Assembly: GCF_012569045.1 (NCBI RefSeq)
Contig: NZ_CP046196.1
Location: 5,290 to 69,289 of the forward strand
Length of the DNA: 64,000 nucleotides
Direction of reading: 5' to 3'
Origin: Enterobacteriaceae endosymbiont of Donacia sparganii
GTDB lineage: Bacteria; Pseudomonadota; Gammaproteobacteria; Enterobacterales; Enterobacteriaceae
In this document: positions 36,038 through 47,461 of the stretch, one piece after another
Numbering within the stretch: the first letter of the stretch is position 1
How the letters are laid out: each line of letters begins with the position of its first letter
Notes under the pieces: generated by a model
Database searches by the model: none
Seen by the model: the letters and a program-made list of their open reading frames with translations, nothing else
What the model was told of the DNA's origin: nothing
Made by a program: the position numbers and the translations under genes

Positions 36038-36604
36038 ATGATCAAAAATTATTCTGTTTTACTTTGTGTAACAAATGGAATTGAAGATATAGAAACAGTT
36101 ACTTGTATAGATCTATTAACTAGAAGTAATATAAATGTTATATTAGTAAGTACAAACAATAAACGTGAAATTATTTGTGCACATGGAACAAAAATTATAA
36201 GTAATATTTTTTTAAATAATTTAGAAAATATTGATATTAGAAATCAAATAGCGATTATTCTTCCTGGTGGATTACAAGCATCAAAAAATTTTCAAAGAAA
36301 TGTTCTTTTATTAAAATATCTAAAAGATTTTAAAAATTCTAATCGCATAATAGGAGCAATATGTGCTTCTCCTTCTATGGTTATTATACCTAATAACCTT
36401 TTCCCAAATGCAAAAATGACTGGATACTTAGGATTAAAATATTTAATCCCATACAAACAGTGGATTAAATATCCAATTTATTGGGATGATAAATATAAAT
36501 TATTAACAGCACAAAGCGTAAAATACTCTATTTTATTTAATTTAAAATTAATAGAAATTATTTTAGGAAAAGAAACATCAATGAAAATTGAAAAAGAGTT
36601 ATAG
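36038..36604 (+). CDS. yajL: DJ-1/PfpI-family protein YajL
   Basis: YajL is the bacterial DJ-1 homologue, reported as a protective chaperone/deglycase against oxidative and carbonyl damage. The nucleophilic Cys is in IIGAICASPSMV, the partner Glu in NGIEDIETVTCIDLL, and the ILPGG loop is present. Length 188 aa (E. coli 196). A good Shine-Dalgarno sequence (AAGGTGG) precedes the ATG. It is convergent with ribD-ribH-nusB, as in E. coli once thiL-to-thiI genes are removed. Confidence 0.93.
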   Translation: MIKNYSVLLCVTNGIEDIETVTCIDLLTRSNINVILVSTNNKREIICAHGTKIISNIFLNNLENIDIRNQIAIILPGGLQASKNFQRNVLLLKYLKDFKNSNRIIGAICASPSMVIIPNNLFPNAKMTGYLGLKYLIPYKQWIKYPIYWDDKYKLLTAQSVKYSILFNLKLIEIILGKETSMKIEKEL

Positions 36605-36658
36605 ATCTTAAGATTTTTTTATTAATTAATAATAATTTAATATATAAATTTTAAAATT

Positions 36659-37078
36659 TTAAATTCTTAATTTATTTGCTATTTTATCTAATACTCCATT
36701 AATAAATTTATAACTATTTTCAACTCCTCCAAAACTCTTAGCTAAGTAAATACTTTCATTAATTACTACTTTATATGGTACATCTAAACGATTTATTAAC
36801 TCGTATAATGAGATACGTAAAATTGCTTTTTCAATTTGACCTAATTCAAATAATTTACGAGATAAAAATGGTTTCATTACATTATCTAAATAAATACTAT
36901 TTATTATTACACCTTTTATTAAATCATTAAAATAATCAATATCAATATTTTTAATATCTTGTATTGATTCATTTAAAAAATAATATTGAATATCACTAAA
37001 ATTATTTTTAGATAATTGCCAAGAATAAATTGCTTGTAAAGCATATTTCCTAGATTGATATCTGTAGGTGAATTTCAC
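36659..37078 (-). CDS. nusB: transcription antitermination factor NusB
   Basis: NusB pairs with S10 (NusE) on boxA RNA to antiterminate rRNA operons. The 139 aa helical protein equals E. coli in length; [50 protein letters not shown] and [11 protein letters not shown] are the family blocks. It starts with GTG, which overlaps the ribH TGA stop (GTGA, 4-nt overlap), indicating translational coupling. It is last gene of ribD-ribH-nusB, as in E. coli. Confidence 0.96.
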   Translation of the reverse strand: MKFTYRYQSRKYALQAIYSWQLSKNNFSDIQYYFLNESIQDIKNIDIDYFNDLIKGVIINSIYLDNVMKPFLSRKLFELGQIEKAILRISLYELINRLDVPYKVVINESIYLAKSFGGVENSYKFINGVLDKIANKLRI

Positions 37079-37575
37079 TTAACTTCCTTTTTATTTTTTG
37101 TATTTAATAATTTTATTGTTTTAAATATATTAATCATTTCTAATAAAGTTAAAGCAGCTTCAACACCTCTATTACTTGTTTTTATACCAGATCTTTCAAT
37201 CGCTTGCTCAATATTATCAGTTGTTAAAATACTAAAAGAAATCGGAATATTATTTTGTACTGATAAATTAGATATTTGTGAACAAACTTCTTGTGATAAA
37301 TATTTAAAATGAGATGTTTTTCCTTTTATAATAGTTCCAATAGCTATTATACCATCATAAATATTTTTTTGTATTAATAAATGAACTATTGGAGCTATTT
37401 CATAACTTCCTGGTACCCAACATATAGTTATATTTTTTTCTTGTACCATACCTATTCTTTGTAAAGTATCAATAGTAGAATATAATAAATTTTTATTTAT
37501 AAATGTATTAAATCTTGATATAACGATAGCAATAAAAGCATTAGGAGTTATAATATTTTCATCAATAATTTTCAT
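37075..37575 (-). CDS. ribH: 6,7-dimethyl-8-ribityllumazine synthase
   Basis: Lumazine synthase (called ribE or ribH) makes the direct riboflavin precursor from the RibD product and the RibB product. Blocks: [38 protein letters not shown] with the catalytic His, [17 protein letters not shown], and [16 protein letters not shown]. Length 166 aa (E. coli 156; the excess is a Lys/Asn C-terminal tail). It lies 8 nt after ribD and overlaps nusB by 4 nt. Confidence 0.96.
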   Translation of the reverse strand: MKIIDENIITPNAFIAIVISRFNTFINKNLLYSTIDTLQRIGMVQEKNITICWVPGSYEIAPIVHLLIQKNIYDGIIAIGTIIKGKTSHFKYLSQEVCSQISNLSVQNNIPISFSILTTDNIEQAIERSGIKTSNRGVEAALTLLEMINIFKTIKLLNTKNKKEVK

Positions 37576-37583
37576 AGTATATT

Positions 37584-38723
37584 TTATATCTCTTTTTTTA
37601 TAAAACTATTAATAGATTTTGGCTTTAATACTAATTTTATATCTGGTCCTATTTTTTTAATATTTGTAAAATAAAAATTAGGTAAATTACTAATATTTAT
37701 TAATTTATTTATATTACATAAATTTAACGCCATATTTCCTAATAATTTAGGTGTTAAATATATAATTAATTCATCTATTAAATTATAAGTAATTAAAAAT
37801 CCTGATAAGATACTCCCAGCTTCTATAAGAATAGAATTAATTTTTTTACTTCCTAATATTTTAAATAAATATTTAAGATTAAAATAACCATTAATTTCAG
37901 GAATAATAATTTGTTCAACATAATCAGGCCAATTTTCAAAAGTATATTTTAGTTTTACTAAAAATATTTTTCCAGGATATAAAATAATTTTATCAGTTGG
38001 TTTTATTTTATTTAATCGATCTAAAATAATTCTAATGGGTTGTCTTAATAATTTTTTAGGATATATATTTTTAATATAATTATTTAATTTATTCCATTTA
38101 ACTAATAAAGTTGCATTATCTTTTAAAATAGTTTTACTTGTACTTAAAATAGCTGTACTTTTAGCTCTTAATTTTTGAACATCTTTTCTAGAAATTTTTG
38201 ATGATATCCATTTACTATTTCCATTTAATAATGCAATCTTACCATCTAAAGATGATGCTAATTTTAGTTGTATCCAGGGAATCCCAGTACGCATTCTTTT
38301 AAAAAAACCATAATTTATTGCTTGAGCTTTTTTAGGTAAAATATTATTAGTTATCTGAATACCTTGATTATGTAATAATTCTAATCCCTTACCATTTATT
38401 TTAGGATTAGGATCTTTTGTAGCAACTACTAGTCTTTTTATTTGAGCATTAATTAATTCATTACAACAAGAAGGTGTTAAATTACTATAATTACAAGGCT
38501 CTAAAGTTAAATATACTGTTGATCCTTTAGCATTTTTTCCTGCCATTTTTAATGCATTAATTTCTGCATGAGGTTCTCCTGTTTTAAAATGATATCCTTT
38601 ACCGATAATTTTTTTATTATTAACAATAATACATCCCACATTTGGATTAGGAGTAGTAGTAAAAACACCTAATTTAGCTAATTTAATTGCATGCATCATA
38701 TAAAATTTATCTATTAAATACAT
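37584..38723 (-). CDS. ribD: bifunctional riboflavin deaminase/reductase RibD
   Basis: RibD deaminates and then reduces the pyrimidine intermediate of riboflavin synthesis. The N-terminal deaminase has PHAEINALKMAG and PCNYSNLTPSCC as zinc site. The C-terminal reductase has WIQLKLASSLDGKIA, SKWISSKISRKDVQKLRA and ILIEAGSILSGFLI. Length 379 aa (E. coli 367). It is first gene of the rib-nusB operon. The supply of riboflavin is a common role of insect symbionts. Confidence 0.96.
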   Translation of the reverse strand: MYLIDKFYMMHAIKLAKLGVFTTTPNPNVGCIIVNNKKIIGKGYHFKTGEPHAEINALKMAGKNAKGSTVYLTLEPCNYSNLTPSCCNELINAQIKRLVVATKDPNPKINGKGLELLHNQGIQITNNILPKKAQAINYGFFKRMRTGIPWIQLKLASSLDGKIALLNGNSKWISSKISRKDVQKLRAKSTAILSTSKTILKDNATLLVKWNKLNNYIKNIYPKKLLRQPIRIILDRLNKIKPTDKIILYPGKIFLVKLKYTFENWPDYVEQIIIPEINGYFNLKYLFKILGSKKINSILIEAGSILSGFLITYNLIDELIIYLTPKLLGNMALNLCNINKLINISNLPNFYFTNIKKIGPDIKLVLKPKSINSFIKKEI

Positions 38724-38992
38724 AATAACCTTAAAAAATTATTCAATATTAAATAATATAAGGATTTAATATTTTATTATTATAATTTAATATTATAAAT
38801 ATTAATAATATAAAATTAAATAAAAATTTATAAAAATTAATTTTTATTAAAATATTTTTAATAAATATAAAATATTTTAATTATATTTAATATATATATA
38901 AAATATAATATTTAAATTATTTAAATAAATTTATTATAAAAAATTATAATATATTTATTTAACAAAATCTTATTTTAAGAGATGATCTTTAT
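38724..38992. other. 269-nt A/T intergenic region between divergent ribD and leuA
   Basis: Only A/T-rich sequence is seen, with one G/C-containing patch just before leuA (AAGAGATGATC). It must hold promoters for both directions, but so many TATAAT-like strings occur that none can be singled out. No leader frame with a run of Leu codons and no attenuator hairpin is visible, so the classic leuL attenuation is probably absent. Confidence 0.5.
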
Positions 38993-40528
38993 ATGAAAAA
39001 AAAAATTATTCTTTTTGATACTACATTACGTGATGGAGAACAATCATTAAAATCTAATTTAAATAATAAAAAAAAAATAGAAATAGCATTAGCCTTAGAA
39101 AGTATGGGTATTGATATTATTGAAGTAGGATTTCCTATTTCTTCTCCTGCAGATTATCAAACATCTAAACAAATATCACAAATTATAAAAAATAGTAAAT
39201 TATGTGGTTTAGCTAGGTGTAAAGAAAAAGATATAGATATGGTTTATCAATCTTTAAAAAATTCTAATAATTTTAGAATCCATATTTTTTTAGCTACTTC
39301 TCCTATACACATTATTACAAAATTAAAAACTACTTTAAATAAAGTAATAGAAAAAATATCATTTATGATAAAATATGCTCGTAAATATACTGATGATATT
39401 GAATTTTCTTGTGAAGACGGGAGTAGAACTCCTATTAACGATTTATGTTTAGTTGTACAAACAGCTATTAATGCAGGAGCTACAACTATTAATATTCCAG
39501 ATACAGTAGGTTACATGTTTCCTCAAGAATATTATAATATAATTTCTTATTTAAAAAAAAAAATAGATAATATAGATAAATGTATTATTTCGGTACATAC
39601 ACATAATGATTTAGGAATGGCAGTAGGAAATGCTATTACTGCAATAAATGCAGGAGCAAGACAAATAGAAGGAACTATTAATGGAATTGGAGAAAGAGCT
39701 GGTAATTGTGCTTTAGAAGAAGTAATAATGGCTTTATATACAAGAAAAAATATTAATTTTTTTACTAATATAAATTATAATAAAATATATAATACAAGTA
39801 AAATAGTAAGTAGAATTTGTAATATTCCATTATCTATTCATAAACCTATTGTAGGAAGTAATGCTTTTTCTCATTCTTCTGGGATTCATCAAGATGGAAT
39901 GATAAAAAATAAAAAAACTTATGAAATATTAAATCCAGAAAATATTGGTTTAAGCAAAACAGAATTTAATCTTACTTCTAAATCAGGAAGGGCTGCAGTT
40001 AAATTTCATATGGATTTAATGGGATATAAAAAAAACACATATAATATTAATAAATTATATAATGATTTTATTAAATTAGCTGATAAAAAAGGACAAATTT
40101 TTAATTATGATTTAGAATCATTAGCATTTAATAATGAAATAGATAATAATACAGATTATTATTCATTAAAATATTTTAATGTACAATCAAATTCTAATAT
40201 ATCTATTGCGACTTTAAAATTAACATGTGGAAAATTAATAAAATTAGAAGCTGCAACAGGACTAGGTCCAGTTGATGCAATATATAAAACAATTATTAGA
40301 ATAACAAATTATAATATAAAATTAATTAAATATATTTTAATAGCTAAAAATCATACTGAAAAATCAATAGGAGAAGTTAACATTAAAATACAATATAAAA
40401 AAAAAATTTTTAATGGAATTGGTTTATCTAAAGATATTATAAAAGCTTCAGTTATTGCAATTATTAATTGTCTTAATAATATTTGGAGGTCAGATCAAGT
40501 ACAAAAAAATATATTAAAAAATCAATAA
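38993..40528 (+). CDS. leuA: 2-isopropylmalate synthase
   Basis: LeuA condenses acetyl-CoA with 2-oxoisovalerate, the first step of leucine synthesis. Motifs: FDTTLRDGEQSLKSN, EFSCEDGSRTP, IPDTVGYM, HTHNDLGMAVGNAI and GERAGNCALEE (metal and substrate site), and SGIHQDGMIKN. The C-terminal allosteric domain is retained (ATLKLTCGKLIKLEAATGLGPVDA...), so feedback by leucine may persist. Length 511 aa (E. coli 523). First gene of leuABCD; 24 nt to leuB. Confidence 0.97.
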   Translation: MKKKIILFDTTLRDGEQSLKSNLNNKKKIEIALALESMGIDIIEVGFPISSPADYQTSKQISQIIKNSKLCGLARCKEKDIDMVYQSLKNSNNFRIHIFLATSPIHIITKLKTTLNKVIEKISFMIKYARKYTDDIEFSCEDGSRTPINDLCLVVQTAINAGATTINIPDTVGYMFPQEYYNIISYLKKKIDNIDKCIISVHTHNDLGMAVGNAITAINAGARQIEGTINGIGERAGNCALEEVIMALYTRKNINFFTNINYNKIYNTSKIVSRICNIPLSIHKPIVGSNAFSHSSGIHQDGMIKNKKTYEILNPENIGLSKTEFNLTSKSGRAAVKFHMDLMGYKKNTYNINKLYNDFIKLADKKGQIFNYDLESLAFNNEIDNNTDYYSLKYFNVQSNSNISIATLKLTCGKLIKLEAATGLGPVDAIYKTIIRITNYNIKLIKYILIAKNHTEKSIGEVNIKIQYKKKIFNGIGLSKDIIKASVIAIINCLNNIWRSDQVQKNILKNQ

Positions 40529-40552
40529 ATTTTAAAAATTTAAGGAATAATT

Positions 40553-41644
40553 ATGTCGGATATATTTAAAATAGCTATTTTACCTGGAGATGGTATTGGT
40601 CCAGAAGTAATGAAACAAGCAATTAAAATATTAGAAAAAATTGAAAAATATATCAATAAAAAAATTGTTATTGATACCTATATTGTAGGTGGAGCTGCTA
40701 TTAATATATACGGTAATCCTTTACCTAAAGTAACATTATATGGATGTGAAAAATCTGATGCTATATTATTTGGATCTGTTGGAGGACCTGAATGGGATTA
40801 TTTACCTTTAAATAAAAGACCGGAAAAAGGTTCATTATTAAAATTAAGAAAACATTTTAATTTATTTGCTAATTTACGTCCTTCTTTCTTTTATAAGAAT
40901 TTGAGTATTTTAAGTCCTTTAAAAGAAAAAATTTTACATAAAGGTTTTGATATTATTTGTATCAGAGAATTAACAGGAGGAATCTACTTTGGGAAACCTA
41001 GTGGGAGAAAAGGAAAAGGAATAGATGAATATGCATTTGATACAGAAATTTATTCAAGATTTGAAATAGAAAGAATTGCACATATTGCTTTTAATATTGC
41101 TTTAAAAAGAAAAAAAAAAATATGTTCTATTGATAAAGCAAATGTTTTAAATACCTCAATATTATGGAGAGAAATTTTAACAAATATATCTAATCAATAT
41201 ACATCAGTTACATTAGATCATATGTATATTGATAATGCAGTTATGCAATTAATGAAAAATCCTTCGCAATTTGATGTTATATTATGTTCAAATTTATTTG
41301 GAGATATTATATCTGATCAATGTGCAATGATTACCGGATCATTAGGTAATTTACCTTCAGGAAGTTTTAATCAAAATTATTTTGGTTTATATGAACCAGC
41401 AGGAGGTTCTGCTCCTAATATTGCGGGAAAAAATATAGCTAATCCGATTGCACAAATATTATCATTAGCAATGTTAATTGAATATTCTTTAAAATTAAAA
41501 AATATATCTCAAAAAATTAAAAATGCTATTCAAAAAATATTAGATATAGGTTATAGAACTCAAGATTTATCTACAAATAGTTTAAATGAAAAAATAGTTA
41601 CTACTGATGATATGGGAACCTTAATTATGGAATCTATTATATAA
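40553..41644 (+). CDS. leuB: 3-isopropylmalate dehydrogenase
   Basis: LeuB oxidises and decarboxylates 3-isopropylmalate with NAD. Blocks: [62 protein letters not shown], the metal Asp residues in [13 protein letters not shown], and [13 protein letters not shown]. Length 363 aa equals E. coli. It has a weak AAGGAATAATT Shine-Dalgarno region and sits 24 nt from both neighbours in the leu operon. Confidence 0.98.
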   Translation: MSDIFKIAILPGDGIGPEVMKQAIKILEKIEKYINKKIVIDTYIVGGAAINIYGNPLPKVTLYGCEKSDAILFGSVGGPEWDYLPLNKRPEKGSLLKLRKHFNLFANLRPSFFYKNLSILSPLKEKILHKGFDIICIRELTGGIYFGKPSGRKGKGIDEYAFDTEIYSRFEIERIAHIAFNIALKRKKKICSIDKANVLNTSILWREILTNISNQYTSVTLDHMYIDNAVMQLMKNPSQFDVILCSNLFGDIISDQCAMITGSLGNLPSGSFNQNYFGLYEPAGGSAPNIAGKNIANPIAQILSLAMLIEYSLKLKNISQKIKNAIQKILDIGYRTQDLSTNSLNEKIVTTDDMGTLIMESII

Positions 41645-41668
41645 AATAGTTATAGGATAGGTATATAT

Positions 41669-43069
41669 ATGGGAAAAACATTATATGAAAAAATATATGA
41701 TAAACATATTATTTGTAATTTAAAAAATAATACTAATTTATTATATATTGATAGACATTTTATTCATGAAGTTACTTCTCCTCAAGCATTTGAGGGATTA
41801 AGAAATAAAAATAGAAAAGTTTATAGATCAAATAAAACTTTTGCAACAATGGATCATAATGTATCTACTAAAACTAAAAATATAGAGTCATCTGGTTATA
41901 TCGCTAAAAAACAAATGGAAACACTTATAAAAAATTGTAATGATTTTAATATAAAATTATATGATATCTATCATCCATTACAAGGAATAGTTCATGTTAT
42001 AGGACCGGAACAAGGTATTACATTACCTGGTATGACCATTGTATGTGGTGATTCACATACCTCTACTCATGGAGCATTTGGTTCATTAGCATTTGGAATA
42101 GGTACTACTGAAGTAGAACATGTTTTAGCTACTCAAACTTTGAAACAAAATCGTGCTAAAAATATGTTAATAAATATAATTGGTAATATACCAAAAAATA
42201 TTACAGCAAAAGATATAATCTTATCAATAATAAGAAAAATTGGTATTAGTGGGGGTAATGGATATATTATTGAATTTAATGGTAATATTATTAAAAAATT
42301 AAGTATGGAATCTAGAATGACAATTTGTAATATGTCTATTGAGATGGGAGCTAAATCAGGATTAATTGCACCTGACGATATAACTTTTAAATATTTAAAA
42401 AATAAAAAATTTACTCCTAAAAAAGAATTATGGAAAAAAGCTTTAAAATATTGGAAAACATTATATAGTGATGATAATGCAAAATTTGATAAAATTATAA
42501 ATATAAATATTTCACAATTAACTCCTCAGATTTCTTGGGGAACTAATCCTGAACAAATAATAGGTATTAATGAATCTATTCCTTTAATAAATTCTTATAA
42601 AGATAAAAATAAAAAAAAAATAGCTATAAAAGCATTAAAATATATGGATTTAAATGAAGGTACAAAATTAATTAATTTAAAAATTGATCAAGTATTTATT
42701 GGTTCTTGCACTAATTCTAGAATTGAAGATTTAAGATCTGCAGCAAAAATAATTTTTGGTAAAAAAATAGCTTCTCATATTAAAGCTATAGTTGTTCCAG
42801 GTTCTAATATGGTAAAAATACAAGCTGAAAAAGAAGGATTAGATAAAATTTTTAAAAATGCTGGTTTTGAATGGAGATATTCAGGATGTTCTATGTGTTT
42901 AGCAATGAATAATGATAAATTAAAATCTGGTGAAAGATGTGCTTCTACTAGTAATAGAAATTTTGAAGGACGTCAAGGACGTAATAGTAGAACTCATTTA
43001 GTAAGTCCTATTATGGCAGCAATAACAGCTATATATGGTTATTTTATTAATATAAATATATATAAGTAA
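41669..43069 (+). CDS. leuC: 3-isopropylmalate dehydratase large subunit
   Basis: LeuC, with LeuD, isomerises 2- to 3-isopropylmalate; it holds a 4Fe-4S cluster. Blocks: [46 protein letters not shown], the cluster cysteines in [11 protein letters not shown] and [12 protein letters not shown], and [19 protein letters not shown]. Length 466 aa equals E. coli. Third gene of the leu operon, 10 nt before leuD. Confidence 0.98.
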   Translation: MGKTLYEKIYDKHIICNLKNNTNLLYIDRHFIHEVTSPQAFEGLRNKNRKVYRSNKTFATMDHNVSTKTKNIESSGYIAKKQMETLIKNCNDFNIKLYDIYHPLQGIVHVIGPEQGITLPGMTIVCGDSHTSTHGAFGSLAFGIGTTEVEHVLATQTLKQNRAKNMLINIIGNIPKNITAKDIILSIIRKIGISGGNGYIIEFNGNIIKKLSMESRMTICNMSIEMGAKSGLIAPDDITFKYLKNKKFTPKKELWKKALKYWKTLYSDDNAKFDKIININISQLTPQISWGTNPEQIIGINESIPLINSYKDKNKKKIAIKALKYMDLNEGTKLINLKIDQVFIGSCTNSRIEDLRSAAKIIFGKKIASHIKAIVVPGSNMVKIQAEKEGLDKIFKNAGFEWRYSGCSMCLAMNNDKLKSGERCASTSNRNFEGRQGRNSRTHLVSPIMAAITAIYGYFININIYK

Positions 43070-43079
43070 AAAATAAATT

Positions 43080-43679
43080 ATGAAAAAAAAATTACAATAT
43101 AATGGTATTATTGTTCCTTTAAATATTTCAAATATTGATACAGATGTTATTATACCAAAACAATTTTTACAGAAAAATGATAAAAAAGGATTTGGGAAAA
43201 ATTTATTTCATGATTGGAGATATTTAGATGATAAAAATAAAACACCTAATCCTAATTTTATTTTAAATAAAAAAGAATTTAAAAATTCAAAAATTTTATT
43301 AACTAGAGAAAATTTTGGTTGTGGTTCCTCTAGAGAACATGCGCCATGGGCATTATTAGATTTTGGTTTTCATACTATTATTGCTTCAAGTTATGCAGAT
43401 ATATTTTATAATAATGCTATTAATAATAAATTATTATTAATAATCTTAAAAAAAGATATAATTGATAAATTATTTTTTATAATAGAAAAATTTCCTGGAA
43501 TTTTTTGTTATATAAATTTATTTTATAAAAAAATTACTATAAATAATGAATTTTTTAATTTTAAAATGAGTCAAGATAAAATTAATTTTATCACAAATAA
43601 TTTAGATCAAATAGATTTAACAATGAAATATTCTAAAGAAATTAATATATTTGAAAAAACATATTTTAAATTTTTTTAA
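43080..43679 (+). CDS. leuD: 3-isopropylmalate dehydratase small subunit
   Basis: LeuD is the swivelling subunit of the isopropylmalate isomerase. Blocks: NISNIDTDVIIPKQFL, FHDWRYLDD, LLTRENFGCGSSREHAPWALLDFG, and ASSYADIFYNNAINN. Length 199 aa (E. coli 201). Last biosynthetic gene of leuABCD; adk follows after 19 nt on the same strand and may be read through. Confidence 0.97.
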   Translation: MKKKLQYNGIIVPLNISNIDTDVIIPKQFLQKNDKKGFGKNLFHDWRYLDDKNKTPNPNFILNKKEFKNSKILLTRENFGCGSSREHAPWALLDFGFHTIIASSYADIFYNNAINNKLLLIILKKDIIDKLFFIIEKFPGIFCYINLFYKKITINNEFFNFKMSQDKINFITNNLDQIDLTMKYSKEINIFEKTYFKFF

Positions 43680-43698
43680 AAAATGAGAATTTTATTAA

Positions 43699-44367
43699 AT
43701 GCGTATAATTTTATTAGGTCCTCCAGGAGTAGGAAAAGGAACTTATGCTAGATTTATATCTGAAAAATATAATTTACCTAATATTTCTGTAGGAAATATA
43801 TTAAGAAATTATATTTTAAATAATAAAAATTCTTTTTTAACTAATCAGATAAAAAAATATATTAATAAAGGAATTATGGTTCCTGATGAGATAACAATTA
43901 AAATAATTAAAAATTATTTATATAATATAGATTGTAAAAAAGGATTTTTATTAGATGGATATCCTAGGAATATTTTACAAGCTAATATTTTAGAAAAAGA
44001 AAATATAAAAATAGATATAATTTTAGAATTTTATATACCCAATAATCAAATCATTAAAAGAATTATAGGTAGGAGAATACACCTACCTTCTGGTAGGACA
44101 TATCATATACTTTTAAATCCTCCAAAAATAAAAAATAAAGATGATATTACTGGAGAAACATTAATAACTAGAACAGATGATAATCTTATTACGATTAATA
44201 ATCGTTTACAAGAATATTTAAAACATACTAAACCATTAATCAAATATTATAAAAAGTTATTTTTTAAAAAAAAAATATTTTACAAAAAAATTAATAATAC
44301 ATCTTCTATCTTAGAAGTTAAAAAAAAAATATCTTTTTTTTTAAAAATATTTAATGTAAAAAAATAA
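43699..44367 (+). CDS. adk: adenylate kinase
   Basis: Adk interconverts 2 ADP and ATP + AMP. The P-loop is LLGPPGVGKGTYARF; LLDGYPRN binds AMP; GRRIHLPSGRTYH opens the LID domain, which is of the non-zinc type. TGETLITRTDDN follows. Length 222 aa (E. coli 214). It lies 19 nt behind leuD, a pairing not seen in E. coli, so expression may depend on the leu transcript. Confidence 0.96.
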   Translation: MRIILLGPPGVGKGTYARFISEKYNLPNISVGNILRNYILNNKNSFLTNQIKKYINKGIMVPDEITIKIIKNYLYNIDCKKGFLLDGYPRNILQANILEKENIKIDIILEFYIPNNQIIKRIIGRRIHLPSGRTYHILLNPPKIKNKDDITGETLITRTDDNLITINNRLQEYLKHTKPLIKYYKKLFFKKKIFYKKINNTSSILEVKKKISFFLKIFNVKK

Positions 44368-44487
44368 TAATTTTTTTTATTAAAATTTTTATAATTTAAA
44401 TAGTTATAATTATAATAATTTGTTTATTTATTTTAAATTTGTTATCATAATTTTATCATAAATATTAATAGTATGGATTATAGTTTA

Positions 44488-45366
44488 ATGTTTACCGGAA
44501 GTATTGTAGCACTTATAACTCCAATGGATATGAAAGGTAATATTTGTAAAAAAAGTTTAAAGAAACTTATTAGATATCATATTAATAGCGGTACAAAAGC
44601 AATTGTTATTATGGGAACAACAGGTGAATCTGCTACATTAACATATAATGAACATATAAATATAATAATGTATGCACTAGATTATTCTGAAAATAAAATA
44701 CCTATTATAGCTGGTACTGGATTTAATTCAACATCTAAAAGTATAGCTATAATATCTATTCTTGAAAATTCAGGAATTATAGGTTGTTTAAATATTACTC
44801 CATATTATAATTGTCCAACACAAGAAGGTTTATATCAACATTTTAAAAAAATTGCAAATAATACTAAACTACCTCAAATATTATATAATGTTCCTTCACG
44901 AACTGGATGTGATTTACTACCAAAAACAATTTATAAATTATCAAAAATTGATAATATAATAGGTATTAAAGAAGCTACTGGAGATTTATCTCGTGTAAAT
45001 AAAATTAGAAGTTTAATTAAAAAAAAATTTTTTTTAATTAGTGGAGATGATAAAACTTCTTTTGAATTTATGCAATTAGGTGGTGATGGTGTTATATCAG
45101 TTACAGCTAATATTGCTGCAATACAAATGAGTAAATTTTGTAATTATATAAAAGAAAAAAAAATTAATAAAGCAATAAAAATTAATAATAATTTAATCCT
45201 ATTACATAATCAATTATTTATTGAATCTAATCCTATACCTGTAAAATGGGCGGCAAAAAGATTAGGATTAATTAATAGTGATAAAATGAGATTACCTATG
45301 ACACCACTTACAATATATAATCAAAAAATTATAGAAATTACACTAAAAAAATTAAAATTAATATAA
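44488..45366 (+). CDS. dapA: 4-hydroxy-tetrahydrodipicolinate synthase
   Basis: DapA condenses pyruvate with aspartate semialdehyde, the entry to the DAP/lysine branch. Blocks: [53 protein letters not shown] (Tyr), and the Schiff-base Lys in [13 protein letters not shown]. The start chosen is the ATG at 44488, because MFTGSIVA matches the E. coli N-terminus exactly and gives 292 aa, the E. coli length. The in-frame ATG at 44473 would add five residues. The last 9 nt overlap the end of convergent glyS. Confidence 0.96.
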   Translation: MFTGSIVALITPMDMKGNICKKSLKKLIRYHINSGTKAIVIMGTTGESATLTYNEHINIIMYALDYSENKIPIIAGTGFNSTSKSIAIISILENSGIIGCLNITPYYNCPTQEGLYQHFKKIANNTKLPQILYNVPSRTGCDLLPKTIYKLSKIDNIIGIKEATGDLSRVNKIRSLIKKKFFLISGDDKTSFEFMQLGGDGVISVTANIAAIQMSKFCNYIKEKKINKAIKINNNLILLHNQLFIESNPIPVKWAAKRLGLINSDKMRLPMTPLTIYNQKIIEITLKKLKLI

Positions 45367-47430
45367 ATTACTAAGATCAGTTACTGTTAATAAATATTTT
45401 TTTATTTTATATAAAATTAATATTCTATTTTTTTTAATTTTTTTATCTTCATGATTAATGATTATTTTTTTAAAAAAAATATTTATAGGATAATATAACT
45501 CTGATAATATTAATAAAATATTATAATATTCATAATTTTTAATTTTATATGTAATAATTTTAGATAATTTAAGAATATAATTAAATAATATTTTTTCCTC
45601 TTTATTGTTCAATAAAGATATATTAATAAGATTATTTTCATTTATATATTTTTTATTTTTTAATAAAATTTTATTTATTCTTTTATTAGTAAAAATTAAA
45701 ATTTTACTTTGTTTCTTTTCAATTTTAAAAAATTTATCTAATGCTTTTATTTTATAATCTAAAATCATAAGATTATCTATTTCATTATCCAAAACAGAAT
45801 AGATAATATTTTTTTTATAATCTAAAGAAATATACCAATTTTTTAATCTACTTTTTATAAAAAATATAATTTGTTTTAATATTTGTTTTTTATTAACTAT
45901 ACTAATTTTATATAAAGATAAACTAAAATCAATTAATTGAATTAAATTAATTTTTATTTTATTTTCTATAATTATACGTATAATAATTAACGTTATATGT
46001 TTTAAAGCAAATGGATCTTTATCTCCTGTAGGAAAAAATGATATACTGAAAATCCCTACTAAAGTATCTATTTTATCAGCAATAAATAAAATGCAAGAAA
46101 TAATATTTTTAGGTATCAAATCATTTTTTTTATATTGATATTGTTCTTTAATAGCATTTATTACATTTTTATTTTCTTTATTATATTTTGCATAATACAT
46201 ACCGATAATACCTTGTAAATCAGGAAATTCATAAACCATTTGTGTAGCTAAATCACATTTAGCTAATTTACTTGCTCTAATACAGTCTATTATATTAACA
46301 TTTTTTATTATTTTTGCTATATATTCAGATATTTTTTCTATACGCATAGTTTTTTCAAATAAATTACCTAAATCTTTTTGAAAAATAATATTTTTTAATT
46401 TTTCTAAATATTTTTCAAAATTTATTTTTAAATCATTTTTAAAAAAAAATTGAATATCTTTAAATCTTGATTTAATTACTTGTTCATTATTATTAATAAT
46501 ATTTTTATTATTTTTTGTTTCTATATTTATTAAAATAATAAAATTAGGTAATAAATTATTATTTTTATCATATAAAGGAATATATTTTTGATATTTAATC
46601 ATTACATATTCTAATATTTTAGATGGCAATTTTAAAAAATTATTATTAAATTTTCCTATTAATAATATAGGCCATTCAACTATACAAGATAATTCTTCTA
46701 AAAAATTTTTATTTATTTTAACTATAGCATTTAAGCTATTTGCTATTTTTTGTATTTTATTAAAAATAATATTTTTTCTTTTAATAAAATCAACAATAAC
46801 TTTCCCTTTTTTAAATAGTAATTTTTCATATTCTACTGCATTTTTTAAAATTACTTTTTCGCTACACATAAACCTATGTCCTTGAATAATATTATTAGAT
46901 TGAAGATTTAATAAATTTTTTTTGATATTTTTTTCACCTAAGACTAATACAATACTTCTTATTGGTCTAATAAATTTAAAAAAATTCTTATCCCAATACA
47001 TAAAATTAGGAATAGAAATAATATTTTTTAAAGAATTTATTATCATATTAGATAATAAATTTTTAACATGTAATCCTTTTATTATTTTTTTATAAAAAAT
47101 ATAATTATTTTGATAAAAAATATTTTTAATATTTTTAATATCATATTTTTTTATCCAAAATTGTACTATTTTATTTGAAAAAATATTTTTTTTATTAGCT
47201 AAATAAGGTCCTTTAATTGTATAAATAAAATCAGATTGCATTATATTTAAAAAATAAATTTGTAATGCAATACGTCTAGAAGTAAAAAAACATTTTATTA
47301 TTTTATATTTAAAGTGATTTTTTTTTAATTCATTTTTAAAATTATTTAAAATTATATTAGATAATTTTAATAAAAAATTAGAAGGTATTTCTTCTATACC
47401 AATTTCTAATAATAATATATTATTACGCAT
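45358..47430 (-). CDS. glyS: glycyl-tRNA synthetase beta subunit
   Basis: This is the tRNA-binding subunit of the alpha2beta2 glycyl-tRNA synthetase. Blocks: [65 protein letters not shown]-like ([19 protein letters not shown]), and [16 protein letters not shown]. Length 690 aa equals E. coli (689). The C-terminal anticodon part is diverged. It follows glyQ by 31 nt in one operon, as in E. coli. Its stop region overlaps the dapA end by 9 nt on the opposite strand. Confidence 0.97.
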   Translation of the reverse strand: MRNNILLLEIGIEEIPSNFLLKLSNIILNNFKNELKKNHFKYKIIKCFFTSRRIALQIYFLNIMQSDFIYTIKGPYLANKKNIFSNKIVQFWIKKYDIKNIKNIFYQNNYIFYKKIIKGLHVKNLLSNMIINSLKNIISIPNFMYWDKNFFKFIRPIRSIVLVLGEKNIKKNLLNLQSNNIIQGHRFMCSEKVILKNAVEYEKLLFKKGKVIVDFIKRKNIIFNKIQKIANSLNAIVKINKNFLEELSCIVEWPILLIGKFNNNFLKLPSKILEYVMIKYQKYIPLYDKNNNLLPNFIILINIETKNNKNIINNNEQVIKSRFKDIQFFFKNDLKINFEKYLEKLKNIIFQKDLGNLFEKTMRIEKISEYIAKIIKNVNIIDCIRASKLAKCDLATQMVYEFPDLQGIIGMYYAKYNKENKNVINAIKEQYQYKKNDLIPKNIISCILFIADKIDTLVGIFSISFFPTGDKDPFALKHITLIIIRIIIENKIKINLIQLIDFSLSLYKISIVNKKQILKQIIFFIKSRLKNWYISLDYKKNIIYSVLDNEIDNLMILDYKIKALDKFFKIEKKQSKILIFTNKRINKILLKNKKYINENNLINISLLNNKEEKILFNYILKLSKIITYKIKNYEYYNILLILSELYYPINIFFKKIIINHEDKKIKKNRILILYKIKKYLLTVTDLSNLY

Positions 47431-47461
47431 AAAATTATATTACCTATTTAATTAATAATTT

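Noticed and set aside
38724-38992. Possible leuL leader peptide and attenuator, or an A/T-rich replication origin.
   Set aside because: No run of Leu codons, no alternative hairpins, no DnaA boxes seen; the A/T content is that of the genome in general.
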